A stretch of 64,000 bases of DNA from Lepidodermella squamata (lineage: Eukaryota > Gastrotricha). This document shows positions 9,437 through 20,826 of this stretch, piece after piece. The stretch spans positions 2,790,001 to 2,854,000 of the forward strand of contig JBLDXI010000020.1 in NCBI GenBank assembly GCA_047495785.1, given 5' to 3'. The translations under genes were made by a program, and so were the position numbers. The number at the start of each line of letters is the position of its first letter. The stretch's first letter is position 1. A model generated the notes under the pieces. The model worked only from the letters and a program-made list of their open reading frames with translations, had not been told where the DNA came from and made no database searches.

Positions 9437-12400
9437 TCAAATTGCTGACGAGTAGCCGTAGAAAATCAGCCGAAGACCAGTGATAACACCGACCGGGGAA
9501 GCTTGCCGGCCGGTGATGAGCGTCGGATCGATTGCTTCGTAGCCGCCTGGGGACAGAAAGTAGCCTTGGGGAACAGGATCTTCAGGATCTATACCGGTCT
9601 ATTGAAAAAAATCAGAAATATGCATAAATTTATGCAAAAATAGGAAAGTTGAAAAATTTTCAATTTTCCGAAACTTGGAAAAAAGATTAATTTTTTTATC
9701 GGTTTAATTTGGATTGAGATTTTGAAATTGCAAAAATTTAAATTTTTTCAAAATTTATATCAAATTCGACTCACTGTATTAGCACTGATTCTGACCAGCC
9801 AATAGCCTTTCGGTCTTTCGCCCCAGTTATGGACAGAGGTGAGAGGGAAATTAGCTATCGTGTCCTCGGTTTTATCGCGCGTTCGTCGGGGCATCAAAAC
9901 AGTGGCGACCCCGCGCGGCGAAATGATCATCACCTGAAGCGCGCCTCGAGGCCGAAACTGCGCCGATACAACAAGCTGTGTTCGCTCTATGAACGTTATC
10001 TCATCAGCCGATCCGTAACAGCCATTCGTGTGAAATGACCTAAGATAAAAAATTCAAAAAATTGAAATTAAATCTCCCTTTAAAAATTCAGTCAAAAATT
10101 AAAATCGATTTTGGATAAATTAAAAACTAAAATTAAAACAAATTAAAAATTGAAAAAAATTAAATAAATTGAAAATAATTTTTTTAATTGAAAAAATAAT
10201 CTGTCTCGATGATGATCTTGCAATTACGTTTCCACTGTACTGCCGTCTCGAAGGACGCGAGGCAATACGTCGAGAAGGATCGCATCCGTGCAAATGCGAA
10301 GAGGCGGAACAGATTTCCAAGCCGGAGCCATGCGAACCATGCAGGCCGCATCGAGGAGGCCGAATCCAAAATTAGAATTGACCATGCGACCGGCGCCATT
10401 TTGGTACCAAGATGAGTCATTCATCAACGGGCGGGGATTTGAACAGGTTACAATGAGGTGCTGCACATCACGCCACGTGAGCTGGCGGCTGAAAAACGCT
10501 CAAATAAACAGAAGTAATTAAAGATTTAATAATTTTACTTTGCTTGCAAAGCCAGTGCAACAATTCCTGCAGCGATTGGCCCGGAAGCTGAGGTTCCAGT
10601 GTGCTCAATTGTGCACCTATTTCTAAGGTCAACCGAGGCTATTTTTTGCGAGTCGAAATTAGTCGCCGAATAGGTTGACGTCAGCGTGGATGGGCAGCTT
10701 TCGGAGAAAAATGGCTTGTCAAAATTCGAACTGACGCTGTTGACTGATATCACGAAGGGCGAACTTGTGTAGCCATCAGCAGCGCACGTGTCACCCTCGG
10801 CGCCGCCGTTACCCGACGCCCATACGTAGACGACACCCCGACCGTTGCGGCCTTTAGTCACGCCTCGTACCAACGCCTCGGCTGTTAGTGGGCCTGGAGT
10901 TTCCATGGTTGCGCCAGTATCGGCTGGGCCCCAACTTGCGCTGTAAATATCGACTGTGTTCATAGCTAGGGTGACACTTCTTGCTTCAAGCCAGTCTGAA
11001 GTGATAGAAAAATGAAAAAAAAATAAAGAAAATCATATCAAGAAATCAAATGCAGGTCCGGAATTAAAAATTGTTAGAGTTCATCAATATGATCTTGGAT
11101 ATATGAAGATATTTTTTATGGAATTTTTGTGTTATCGAAATTTGGGAACCGAAAAAGCTAGTTTTTTCAGCTAAAACTAGTTATTACACAAGGTTTCTGG
11201 AACTTTTTGATTATTTTTTACATTTTTTAAGGGCGATTCACAAACTCATGTTTTCCTCATGAATGATGCAAAAGATTTTTTGCAGGCTCACTTGAATCAT
11301 GAACGATGAACGAAACCCGCTCACAAATTATTTGTCATAATTCATGATTCAAGAAGCTGTTTAGCCATTTTTTATGTGCGCGATTTAGATCTAAAAAGGA
11401 GTGCGCCCGCAAGGCGCAGAACCCACGACACTGGGCATGATAGTTCGAGTTAAACCCACTGTGCCACCAGTGAGCTTTTGTTGATATGAGCGTTAGCGTC
11501 ATTATCTCCTATTCTCGTTGTTAACTTAGGTAAATTTTCTGAGCTATTGGAAAAATTCGTTAAAAATTCGATTATTTTCCATAAAATCCATTCCATAAAT
11601 TACATCATTTGACCTTTATCCTCGGCTAGAGCACTCTGATTGGGTCGATTAATTAGTCCAAACCGATACATTTTTCAGAAGTATGAATCATTGGGCTTAA
11701 AACTATTCGATTCAGTCATTTTTGGCGATGATTTATCGGCTATTGCTATGATTCCGAAATTTGGTGTAATTGCTAGCGTTAAAGCGGGCAATGTAGTCTA
11801 AAAAATTCGAACATTTTATTTGCGCGAGTTTTGCAGTTCTGATACTGCGAGTCAACAGCATAAATGGAAGATGATGACAGTAACGCCATCAACCACCGAA
11901 GCTCGCTAGTAGCATAGTGGTTTAGCTCTGACCATGCTAAACCAGAATACTGGGTTCTGTGCTCGGTGGCGGCTTCATTTTTTTGATCCATGCGAAGTCG
12001 CACACAAAAAATCGCTATTTGAATCATGAATTATGAAAAATAATTTGTGACCCTAGTGAAAATCGGTTGCACAAAACTGACGAAAATGCAGATTGCACCA
12101 AAATGCAGCTTAATTTGGCACCTCCACTCTGAGGTATTTAGCAATAACTTTCAAAATTCACCATTTAAAAGTTGCTCATTGCGCTTTTTTCCTTAACTTA
12201 AGATACCTTCACTAAACTATAGTTACTGAACACATATTTTGTTATCTTTTCCTATATGATTTCACCGAAGAAATTAAAATTTCGAATAAAACCCGAAAAA
12301 AACCCGATTGGAGTGGTTATAGGGAATTTTCGGTATTTTTTCGATCCTAACAGGATTTCTTCCGATTTTTCTCTCTGCTTGAAAAGTTTCCTTGTTAGTT

Positions 12401-13353
12401 TGAACATCCTCAGACCCAACTCACCTGAAACGTAAGGCACATCGAGCATGCGAACAGCCGCAATTTTCGCCCCATAAGCCACTCCGACGCCACATCGGCT
12501 ATTATTGGCGACCATAGCGATAACACCTGCACATCGGGTTCCATGGCGGTTCTCGTTGCTCACCGTATAACGAGGTGTCGGGTCTGAATCGTTCGAGTTG
12601 AGATCGAAACTCGCCGCTGGTTCCTTTATCGGGAAAAATAGTCTGAATTTAACTGAAAGCTGAATGATGAAAACTTACGTAATTCGGGAAAAGATCCTCA
12701 TTTTTGAACTCAAGCCCGTCGTCTAGTACCGAAACTACAACGCCTTGTCCGGAGTAGCCAAGCCGCCACGCCTCGGTGATATTCATCGAATAAGGCCCAC
12801 CAAACGCTGTCAGATACCACTCTTCGTCCCAAAGTGGGTCATCGGGCTTGCGCGATTTGATGTTGTACTCAAGTTGTTGGTCACCCTGATCTGAAATCGC
12901 GCCAACGGACGAAGAATCCAGCACAGTGTCACCCGTCATTCGGTCAATGATCAGGAAGCCATTGTCTCGCTTTTCAGGCTGCGGGTCGTATCGTTTGGTC
13001 CGTTGCCGAGGCACCTGCGCTTCCGCCCAGGCGACATTTTCATGCCGGCCTTCGGCTATAGCGCGCCTAGGGCGCCTGCGGAAGCCTCGGTGAGGGTTCT
13101 CAATGGGTGCCATTAGGTAAAAATCGTCATCCATCCGATCGACAACGACGAGACCCGCGACGTGGGCGACGCGGTCAGCCATATCGGCGCCGCCCCTGAT
13201 TCGGACGGCCCAGTGGTGGCGCGCGAAATGCTCGGCATCAAACGCCGGCAAATTCACCTGCGCGACATTTTCGACAGCGGCGGCGGTGATGAAATCGAAG
13301 GCGAACGCTAGTGGAATAACTAGGCCCGGCCAGTTTTTTACGACAACAACCAT
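9437..13353 (-). CDS. Furin/kexin-like proprotein convertase without a membrane anchor
   Basis: Secretory-pathway serine protease that cuts precursors after basic pairs. Six exons on the minus strand, 12679-13353, 12425-12623, 10539-10995, 10228-10488, 9775-10039 and 9437-9598, give 672 residues with consistent phases. Order: hydrophobic signal (residues 8-27), prodomain with a secondary basic site (RRRPRR) and the maturation site RQRTKR at 116-121, then an S8 catalytic domain with Asp211 (VLDDGLE), His in NRHGTRCAG, oxyanion Asn in WASGNGG and Ser in HTGTSASGP, then a P domain. The oxyanion residue is Asn, so it is not PC2. The protein stops right after the P domain: no Cys-rich repeats, no transmembrane segment. 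It is therefore a soluble type, closer in layout to PC1/3 or AEX-5-like enzymes; orthology not settled. Confidence 0.92.
11321..12050. mobile_element. Fold-back element with tRNA-like arms, in a convertase intron
   Basis: Terminal inverted repeats of 32 bp (11321-11352 and 12019-12050) differ at one base. The similarity continues inward for about 190 bp per arm. Each arm carries a tRNA-like segment in opposite orientation, with an exact pol III A-box match TRGCNNAGTGG (minus strand at 11456-11466, plus strand at 11910-11920) and a degenerate B box (GGGTTCTG). The centre is about 350 bp of AT-rich unique sequence with no ORF of note. It is a non-autonomous fold-back element, perhaps born from two tRNA-derived SINEs inserted head to head. 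Confidence 0.7.
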
Positions 13354-16027
13354 TTATTGCAGCTTCGTCGCCGGCCTCATGAGCGAAGAAAAATATCACG
13401 ATAAAAATATCACAGCAGCGCGCGGTTAAATAATAGCCATTGATATCAATTTATATTAAGGCGGCTATAAAATATAATTTTATCTAATGTTGTAGAAAAA
13501 GCAGGGCGCGTTATCGTTCGAAAAATTAATGGATTTTTAGTGAGAACGCTTTGAATATATTAGATACCCAACGGTTGTTATAATAACCAAACATAATTAT
13601 TTTTGTTAATACGATCATATTAAAAAGGTGTAAACACTTGGCGTCAACAACGCCTGTTGTTTGATATGCGATTGGTGTATAGGGTAAAATTATACACGCT
13701 TCTGAAACGCGCGCGCGCACGTGTAATTGTTTGCGCTAAAAGTGTTGTTATTGTATTTAGGTGGTGGTTTAAAACGTGTTTTGTAATGAAAATTCCGCAT
13801 TACCAACGCTGGGAAAGAAGCGATTTTAATGACGGTGATGATGATGATGATGATGCATTACCTGGTGTTGTAGCTTATTAAGCTTCCCGAGCAAAAACTA
13901 CCTTGACACGTGTTTCACGCATTTTTTGCGGCTGCGACTGAAGGCTGAGAGACAATGGCTTATTACCTTAACACTACGGTTGAGCTATTCAGAGATATAA
14001 TGTCATGTTCTCATTTTTCTCCGGCCCAACACGCACAACACTCGGCCGGCGCTGTTTGCAGCCCAAAAACACATCCAAGGTGTTTACCACAACAAAACAA
14101 TAGTTACATTCGTGATAGCTGGCTAGGTATGTGACTTTACGGCGCGTGTTGTGGCTCGCTAAAAAACGCTCCACTTGTTTCTTATTACGGCGGAAAGACA
14201 CGAACTTGACGCCGTCTTCAGATTATTATCATCATCTCCGCCATTTTTTACCTGGAATAAATAAGTCGCGGAATCAACCTGCTTTTGCTATTGTTCTTTC
14301 GCGCGATAAACATTTTTCGACAAATAATTATAAGTCCATCTTGTTTCATTATACCTGCGCATTGTGCATGAAATTGCAATGCTTCAAACTAAAAATGCTT
14401 GAAAAATGCGCCATTTTTTAACAACTGAAGCGCCCATTTCAAATTCAAAAATATTTGTTAATTATGAATTAAAAAAAGGTATAAATTCAAGGACAATAAA
14501 GCGAAATGAATTAATTTAAAAAAGCCAAGTGATTTTCCTGTGAGGCAAATTCTGATCACAAATTGTTTCATGTTCTAAAACCTTGATCGAATTTCCGATG
14601 AATTTCATCCAAAATCGAAATTGACATTTTTTAAGGGTCCAAAAATGTGCACCACTAAAAATAAGGTTCCAACACTAAATTTAAGTCCTTGCACTAAGTT
14701 GTTCATATTCTTTGAGATTTCGGCATTTTCGCTTTTTGATCGATACTGATGCCCACCCTGAACCTAGTATTTTTCACTTTAGCTACCTGGCGCCCTGGGC
14801 TACGTTGAAAAACTATCGATTTTTGGTTCCACGACGGCTGATATCGGGAAAATCGCTGATTTTTAAAATCGATATCGGCGGCTATCGGCTCTGCAGGCCG
14901 AAGTATAACTAACTAACTGACCACTCATCGCGCAAAATAAAGATCTATTGATAAAAAATTGAGATTCCAGGGAAGGCTTGAAATTCGAAAAAACATATTT
15001 AAGAAAAATCTAGCGCTGGAGTCTCAAATTTAGTGCTGGAACCCTCAATTTCGGGTGCCCACTTGGCGCACCCATTTTTTCTTATTTTTTACTCAGTTTT
15101 GACACAGCAATCTGAAAATCGCATTTCGAAATTTGCAAGGGATCAAAATTCATGCCTCCACTTTTTGATGCAAATAGAAAAGTCTCCATGGTACGAGTTC
15201 GAACAGGGCATCAAAAATAAAAAATTTGCATAAAAAATCACTCCATCACGATGCAAAATGGGTGAAGTCTGGGTGAAATGAATCGCAAGCAAACAAACTG
15301 AGGAATCGAACAACGGCAGTAAGATATTCGATGCCATGGTAAAACATTCTTTTTTCGTTCACAACAATAAAAAGCAAAATAGCGGAGAAATCGGATGAAT
15401 GCGCAAAGACTCGAACCATAACCTAAAAACATTGAACAAATCCGCCAAAGAGCCACGTCTGCAAATGTCCCTATAGCACGATAACCATGAGTCATCGGTC
15501 GAAATGGACGGCGCCATTCAATCTGCCGGGTTTTATTTCGATTAGCATATTAGCATGTAGCTGCTTTTCGATTGATCTTGAAATTAGTTCCCTTGGAGGT
15601 GGGACATTTTAGCTGCATCAACAACGAAATATTCAAAAATGATAAGCATTAAAAAGAATTCAAGCCTGCATTCAAATCGATTTTATCAAATCAATTGTGG
15701 ATAAACATTCAACTTATGAACATTCGGCGGGAAAAATTCGCTCAAGCCAGGTGAAATACCGAGAATAACCAAGCCGGGCTATCTCCGTTGAAGTGAAAAT
15801 TCTCAGTGGCGTACACAATTAACCCGCAACAAGTAGAAAAATCAAAATGCGCACAGCCTAAATTTATTCTTCATTCGAAAATCATACATCATGTAGGTAT
15901 AGGTATTTCAGCGATTTTCGCATTGTCAAATGATAGGTATTAGCTTAATCGACTCATCACAGATTCAGGTTGTGGCATGTTAAATCTTGAATCAGCGGGA
16001 TACTTTTACGACGTTTTTATACAGACT
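13354..16027. other. Gene-free intergenic stretch between convertase and mucin-like gene
   Basis: AT-rich sequence with a short (GAT)n run near 13840-13855 and scattered short ORFs that I regard as chance. It holds one copy of a dispersed repeat at about 14790-15055, described separately. An AATAAA on the minus strand near 15870 may serve the mucin-like gene. No coding region supported. Confidence 0.5.
14790..15055. repeat. Dispersed repeat, copy 1
   Basis: Shares a diverged core (GATATCGGG, then TCGATATCGGC, then TCTGCAGGC and GAAGTAT) and trailing blocks (AGATCTAT, TCTCAAATTTAG) with 51545-51760. No coding capacity or terminal repeats were recognised. Confidence 0.5.
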
Positions 16028-19000
16028 TCAGGCCGCTATAATTAGGGGAGTCGCGTAAGTATACAGGACTCCAGTGGTTTTTTTCTCCAGAACGTCCACA
16101 TGGATGAGGCCGGAACTTTGCAAAACCGGGGTATTACAATAGACTGTAGGAGCGCCATTGCCAAGCGACAGTACCCCGAGTCCATTAACTAAGATTCTGC
16201 CTTTCACTTGGTCGTAGAAAGCACATTGAAACGTCGAGCTGAAAATGTCGAAGCATGGACCCTGAAAAGATACCGTCTCCCCGCCGAAAACTTTGACAAC
16301 AGATGGTACGGTGGTGATTGGCTTGCCGATGTCGCAGTTTCTTGCATCTAATCCAGTGTCTAATCGGAAAATCCATCTGCCTGGCTTGCCTGTATTTGAA
16401 TTCATGAAAGCTGAAACATTCGCCGAACATGAATCAGGTATCGTGTAGAAGTTGGCGTTGTCGCCAGCATCGAAACCGGCTTTCACGATTAAGCCCGTGC
16501 CACAGTTTGGTGATGGCCAATTGATTTTATTGTAGTATAAAATGGAGAAAGAGAACCGACCGTCAGTTGCCAAAATCATTTGAAAAGTATTTCCTGTACC
16601 ACAAGGTTTATAACTCGGTGCTACATTCTCCCATGTTGCGATGAAAAGCCATTTAAGAGTGAGGCCAACAAATCGTGGATATTTTTTAACGATTTCGGCC
16701 TCGGCCTCTCTGAGCAATACTGGATCGGTCGTTTGGCGGTAATAAATATCACCCAAATCAGTGGTGTCAATGTCACTCCAGAAACCAGCAATCATTCGCT
16801 TATCGCGGCTGCTTGGTCCACAAAACGGTAGGCCATCCCTTATACCCCGTTCGAATGAAAGGGCTCCATTGCTGTTGACATACAAAGTTTTTTCCTTCTT
16901 TTTGAAAAACGGGAAGGGGATTGACAGATCGATAGGTGGGTCTGTAAAGATGTCATCTTTTTTAGGCATAACGACGTCTCCATTATCTATTCCAAATGGA
17001 AAGAGGTCACCCAACGGCACTTCCGGGGGTGTTGTAGGATCGTTTACTGGCGTGGTGGTAGGAGCAGGATCCCTTGTCCTGGGGGTTGTAGGATCATCTG
17101 CTGGCGTGGTGGTTGGAGGATCCACTGTCCTGGGGGTTGTAGGATCATCTGCTGGTGGCGTGGCTGGAGGATCCACTGTCGTGTCGAAAATGTGTTCAAT
17201 GAGCTTGAAGGCGTCATCGATCGCCTTGGTTTGTTTGGCGAATGCTTCATCGCCCCCACTTACTTGATAGTCGAACAAACAGCCAAAAGAATCGCCGCAA
17301 ATCATTAAAGCGCCATCTCCCGGCGGATCAAGTTCGAAAACTGGCTCGAATGATAAATCTAAGAATTCTTCATACGATGAACCGTTAGGGTACGTGAATA
17401 GGCTCTCCGCTTCTTTAACCACCCACAAAACTCCGAATTTTTTGTGAATTTCAGACAGAGAAGAATCGGCAGGTACAATTTCTCCACTAGGAGTTTTTAG
17501 GTCATTTGCCGCGTTGCCATCATAGTCACCCATTAAACCAGATATCGAATTCATATTGTTGACAGTCGCTGTTGAAATAACCGCCATGGACCCTTTCCCG
17601 ATTAAAAAGTTGAACGCCATGCCACAGCGAAAGGCAACATTGACTTCGGACAACGCGTCATCGATCGCTGTGACCAAAAATTTGGCGAAGTGTTGTGTTT
17701 TCAGGGCCTCGTTGCCGAAATTGAGCTTAATACCGTCAACCAATATCTCGGGCGCCGATGACTTGGATAATTGGATCTGTACCACAGAGCCATCAGAACC
17801 TTCTCGCATTGTGAATGCGGTGAAAACGGATGCATTTCCAGCAAACATCGCCATTCGGGCTTGCATCATAAAAGATGATGATCCTACGGGTTTTACCATC
17901 CAGAATTCGCCAACTCCGTTGAATGTGTATGTCAGCCCATCGTAAGTCTTGAAATGTGGGTCGCCCATAGCTAGAGCAGGCCGTGGGGCCTTGTAGTTGC
18001 TGCCGTCGTTAATTGGCCGTTTCTGCTCGAATTCCTGACAGCGAGATCTGTCAAAACCAGGTAAGACATCTGCAAATGCCCTGCCTTGGTGACAGCACGT
18101 GAATTCACCAATCTGGTCCTTCAAAGCATTCACGTAAGTTGTCGACCATGAGGTTGGCTGCTTCAATTCACTGTAACTCAAATCACGCCGTAAATTGCTA
18201 GTCGCTGCGTCGTAGAAACATTGCTGGCCACTTCCGCCTTGGGTTGGAACGGCTAGCCGCATTGCTATGAATGACTTTTGAGCATCGGGCGTCTGCGAAA
18301 GGCCGGGGTCCAACGTCAATGAGTAGGCGTCGAAATTAGAGGTAAAACCCGCATAGTTTCTATCGGCCTGAGCTTGTTCAAGCAAAGGTGGACAAGGTCG
18401 TGATCCATAATCATCCAGGTTCGGAATTTCTTTGTTTTCCAATTGCCACGTGTCACAGACGAGTGGATAAAGTTCCGCTCTCGGCTTCTCACCGAATAAT
18501 CTTCGCAGAACAAAGCCTGATGCTAAGGGTTTTCCGCCACATTTCACTGATTTCTCGGCGATTTCCGAAAATCCTGCCAGGCATTTGATTGGGTCCCTTG
18601 TCGCTGATCGCCAGTATTCCGCCTTGCACGTAGATAAGTTTGCGTTTTTGTCGTAGCAGATGAAGTCGGTTATTACCCCATTCCCATCAGCACTGCTGAT
18701 GATTGTACTGACTATTTCTCGGTCCGATTCATTGACACTGTAGAAAGCCGACTTGGCGACGGTCAACATTAGAATTGCGTCGTCTGAAAGTTCTGCATTG
18801 ACATTAAGCAAAAGTTGCCCCATATTGATGGTCGCCGATCCTTCATTCGAATAATTTGCCAGAAGTAAGCCGAGAACAATCCATTCATCGTCTTTCAGAG
18901 CTAACAAAGTAATATCGACTGTAGCTGCTTTGGTCAATCTCGGGTGGTCTGAGGGCCACTTGATTTGAGCTTTTCCATCAGAAACTGCATTGGCATAACT

Positions 19001-20116
19001 GCCATCAATCGTCGTTGTTGCCAAGGTGATAGAAACTTCAGGCCGCTCGAGCGCAACAGTCAAGTAAGCCTTGTAACTGCTAGTGATTCCTAAGCTTGTT
19101 GTCTCGATGATTTCCACAAGAACGCGACCCGAGTCGTGGAAAAATGGAGTGATGCAAAAGACTGTGGGAGCTTCATTGCCCGGCGAAATTCCGCTGACAC
19201 CATTAGTGAATATTTTGCCTTTTACTGGGTCGTGAAAAACACATTGAAACGTCGAGCTGAAAATGTCGAAGCATGGCCCCTGAAATGATACGGCTTCTCC
19301 GCCGAAAACCTCAACAAAAGGTGGACTGGTGGTGACGTGCTGTTTGCTATCAAAGTTTGCATCGCAATTTCTTGTTTCCACGCGATTGTCTAACCGGAAA
19401 ACCCATCTTCCAGGCTTGCCTGTGTTTGAATTCGTGAAAACTGAAATGTTTGTCGTGCACGAACCAGGTATCACGTAGAACTTGACGCTGTCGCCAGCAT
19501 CGAAGCCTGCTTTCACAATTGAACCAGTTCCACAGTTTGGTGATGGCCAATTTATTTCATTGTAATACTGAATTGAGAAAGATAGGCGACCGTCAGTTGC
19601 TAGTATCATTTGAAACGTATTTCCTGTACTACAAGGTTTATAACCCGGCGCCACGTCCTTCCAAGTTGCGAGAAAAAGCCATTTCAAAGTGAGGCCGGCC
19701 AGTCGTGGATATTTTCTAACGATTTCATCCTCCGCTTTCCTCAGCAATGCTGGTTCGGTTGTTTGGCGGTAATAAATTTCACCCGACTCTGTGGTGTCAA
19801 TGTCACTCCAGAAGCCAGCAATCATTCGATGAACGCGGCTGATTGGTCCACAATACGGGTAGCCATCCCTGATACCTCGTTCAAATGAAAGCGCTCCATT
19901 GCCGTTCACATACAAAGTTGTTTCTATGTTGTTGAAAAACGGGAAGGGGATTGACAGATCGATAGGTGGGTCTGTAAAGATGTCATCTTTTTTAGGCATA
20001 ACGACGTCTCCATTATCTATTCCAAACGGAAAGAGGTCATCCAACGGTACTTGACCTCTGGAAATAGCGAAAAATTTCAGTACTACCAGGAACCTTAATA
20101 TGAATTTCTTTACCAT
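16028..20116 (-). CDS. Secreted or surface NIDO-AMOP-VWD protein (mucin-4-like) with a duplicated NIDO head
   Basis: Intronless, 1362 residues. Signal peptide about 1-21. A NIDO domain follows (about 90-225, with FWSDIDTTESGEIYYRQT and GKPGRWVFRLD), then an IPT-like stretch, an AMOP-like Cys-rich region (about 510-640), and a VWD domain opening at about residue 716 with MGDPHFKTYDGLTY and including GLMGDYDGN. Next comes a Pro/Thr linker of imperfect repeats (DDPTTPRT, about 980-1025). A second copy of the first 330 residues, NIDO plus IPT-like part, then ends the protein; it stops where AMOP would begin. NIDO-AMOP-VWD is the core order of MUC4 and SUSD2-type proteins, which act in adhesion or extracellular matrix. 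No C-terminal membrane helix is seen, so secretion is likely. The start at 20116 is set by the signal peptide. Confidence 0.85.
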   Translation of the reverse strand: MVKKFILRFLVVLKFFAISRGQVPLDDLFPFGIDNGDVVMPKKDDIFTDPPIDLSIPFPFFNNIETTLYVNGNGALSFERGIRDGYPYCGPISRVHRMIAGFWSDIDTTESGEIYYRQTTEPALLRKAEDEIVRKYPRLAGLTLKWLFLATWKDVAPGYKPCSTGNTFQMILATDGRLSFSIQYYNEINWPSPNCGTGSIVKAGFDAGDSVKFYVIPGSCTTNISVFTNSNTGKPGRWVFRLDNRVETRNCDANFDSKQHVTTSPPFVEVFGGEAVSFQGPCFDIFSSTFQCVFHDPVKGKIFTNGVSGISPGNEAPTVFCITPFFHDSGRVLVEIIETTSLGITSSYKAYLTVALERPEVSITLATTTIDGSYANAVSDGKAQIKWPSDHPRLTKAATVDITLLALKDDEWIVLGLLLANYSNEGSATINMGQLLLNVNAELSDDAILMLTVAKSAFYSVNESDREIVSTIISSADGNGVITDFICYDKNANLSTCKAEYWRSATRDPIKCLAGFSEIAEKSVKCGGKPLASGFVLRRLFGEKPRAELYPLVCDTWQLENKEIPNLDDYGSRPCPPLLEQAQADRNYAGFTSNFDAYSLTLDPGLSQTPDAQKSFIAMRLAVPTQGGSGQQCFYDAATSNLRRDLSYSELKQPTSWSTTYVNALKDQIGEFTCCHQGRAFADVLPGFDRSRCQEFEQKRPINDGSNYKAPRPALAMGDPHFKTYDGLTYTFNGVGEFWMVKPVGSSSFMMQARMAMFAGNASVFTAFTMREGSDGSVVQIQLSKSSAPEILVDGIKLNFGNEALKTQHFAKFLVTAIDDALSEVNVAFRCGMAFNFLIGKGSMAVISTATVNNMNSISGLMGDYDGNAANDLKTPSGEIVPADSSLSEIHKKFGVLWVVKEAESLFTYPNGSSYEEFLDLSFEPVFELDPPGDGALMICGDSFGCLFDYQVSGGDEAFAKQTKAIDDAFKLIEHIFDTTVDPPATPPADDPTTPRTVDPPTTTPADDPTTPRTRDPAPTTTPVNDPTTPPEVPLGDLFPFGIDNGDVVMPKKDDIFTDPPIDLSIPFPFFKKKEKTLYVNSNGALSFERGIRDGLPFCGPSSRDKRMIAGFWSDIDTTDLGDIYYRQTTDPVLLREAEAEIVKKYPRFVGLTLKWLFIATWENVAPSYKPCGTGNTFQMILATDGRFSFSILYYNKINWPSPNCGTGLIVKAGFDAGDNANFYTIPDSCSANVSAFMNSNTGKPGRWIFRLDTGLDARNCDIGKPITTVPSVVKVFGGETVSFQGPCFDIFSSTFQCAFYDQVKGRILVNGLGVLSLGNGAPTVYCNTPVLQSSGLIHVDVLEKKTTGVLYTYATPLIIAA
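17030..17185 (-). repeat. Minisatellite coding the Pro/Thr linker
   Basis: Imperfect tandem units of about 50 bp, each coding TTPADDPTTPRT-like peptide, joining the VWD part to the second NIDO copy of the mucin-like gene. Likely O-glycosylated and length-variable between alleles. Confidence 0.65.
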
Positions 20117-20826
20117 CTTCTTGTTTAAGGTTGCAACGGCGTATTAATCTGATTTGATGACTTCGCCAGAATAAATAGACCACTTGATCCAAGGTAATAG
20201 ACTCCTAATCAGGCTCTATTAGCGTCACTGCTTCCGCCTATTTAATGATGTACATTAAGAATTCTAGGAATGGGCGTGGCTAACATTGTCTTAAAACCAC
20301 GACAACAGAAATTCCATGACTTCTCAGAGTTGATAAGAAACTAGGTAGATACGCTGGATTGTTGGCGTAATAGATGTATTAACGTCAGACTTCAACAGTC
20401 GGGGTCACTTTGACATGCCAAAACCGGGCGAATTTGCCATAGGAAATCTCAAAGATGGCTATACTAAAAGACCTATCGAGTAGGGTATACCATTTTAGGG
20501 TACCATTTTACATGATTACAGCGAATTTCTCCAGCATTTGGAATCCCATTAAAAAGTTTCATAGCTGACATAGTATTTACTTTCTTCCGAAGCATTCTAA
20601 GAATCGGAAATCGCACCTCATCTTCTACGTTATGATCACTTACCTACCCTGGATTTTTCTTTGGTTGTATGAGAGACACTATAGGGGGATTTTCAATTCC
20701 TCAGCCAATTGAAAACAATACTGAGCAATTCATTTGTCGAAAATAATACGATTTGTCGCGAGTTAACGTTCATTTTATTCTCTATCAGTTTCTATTTTTT
20801 ATTTTATCAAAAATCACAGTAGTAGA
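20117..20826. other. Intergenic region between mucin-like gene and XPF 3' end
   Basis: No gene. On the minus strand an AATAAA lies just after the XPF stop, near 20800. At 20400-20515 there is a degraded sequence resembling one arm of the inverted-repeat element at 22097-22498 (GGGGTCACTTTGAC, CAAAGATGG, GAGTAGGGTATACC). Confidence 0.45.

Noticed and set aside
11400-11990. Two possible functional tRNA genes
   Set aside because: A boxes are exact, but B boxes are degenerate and no complete cloverleaf forms. They are symmetrical parts of the fold-back element.
13989-15495. Several 60-96 codon ORFs in the convertase/mucin gap
   Set aside because: AT-rich chance frames without motifs, splice partners or codon bias.
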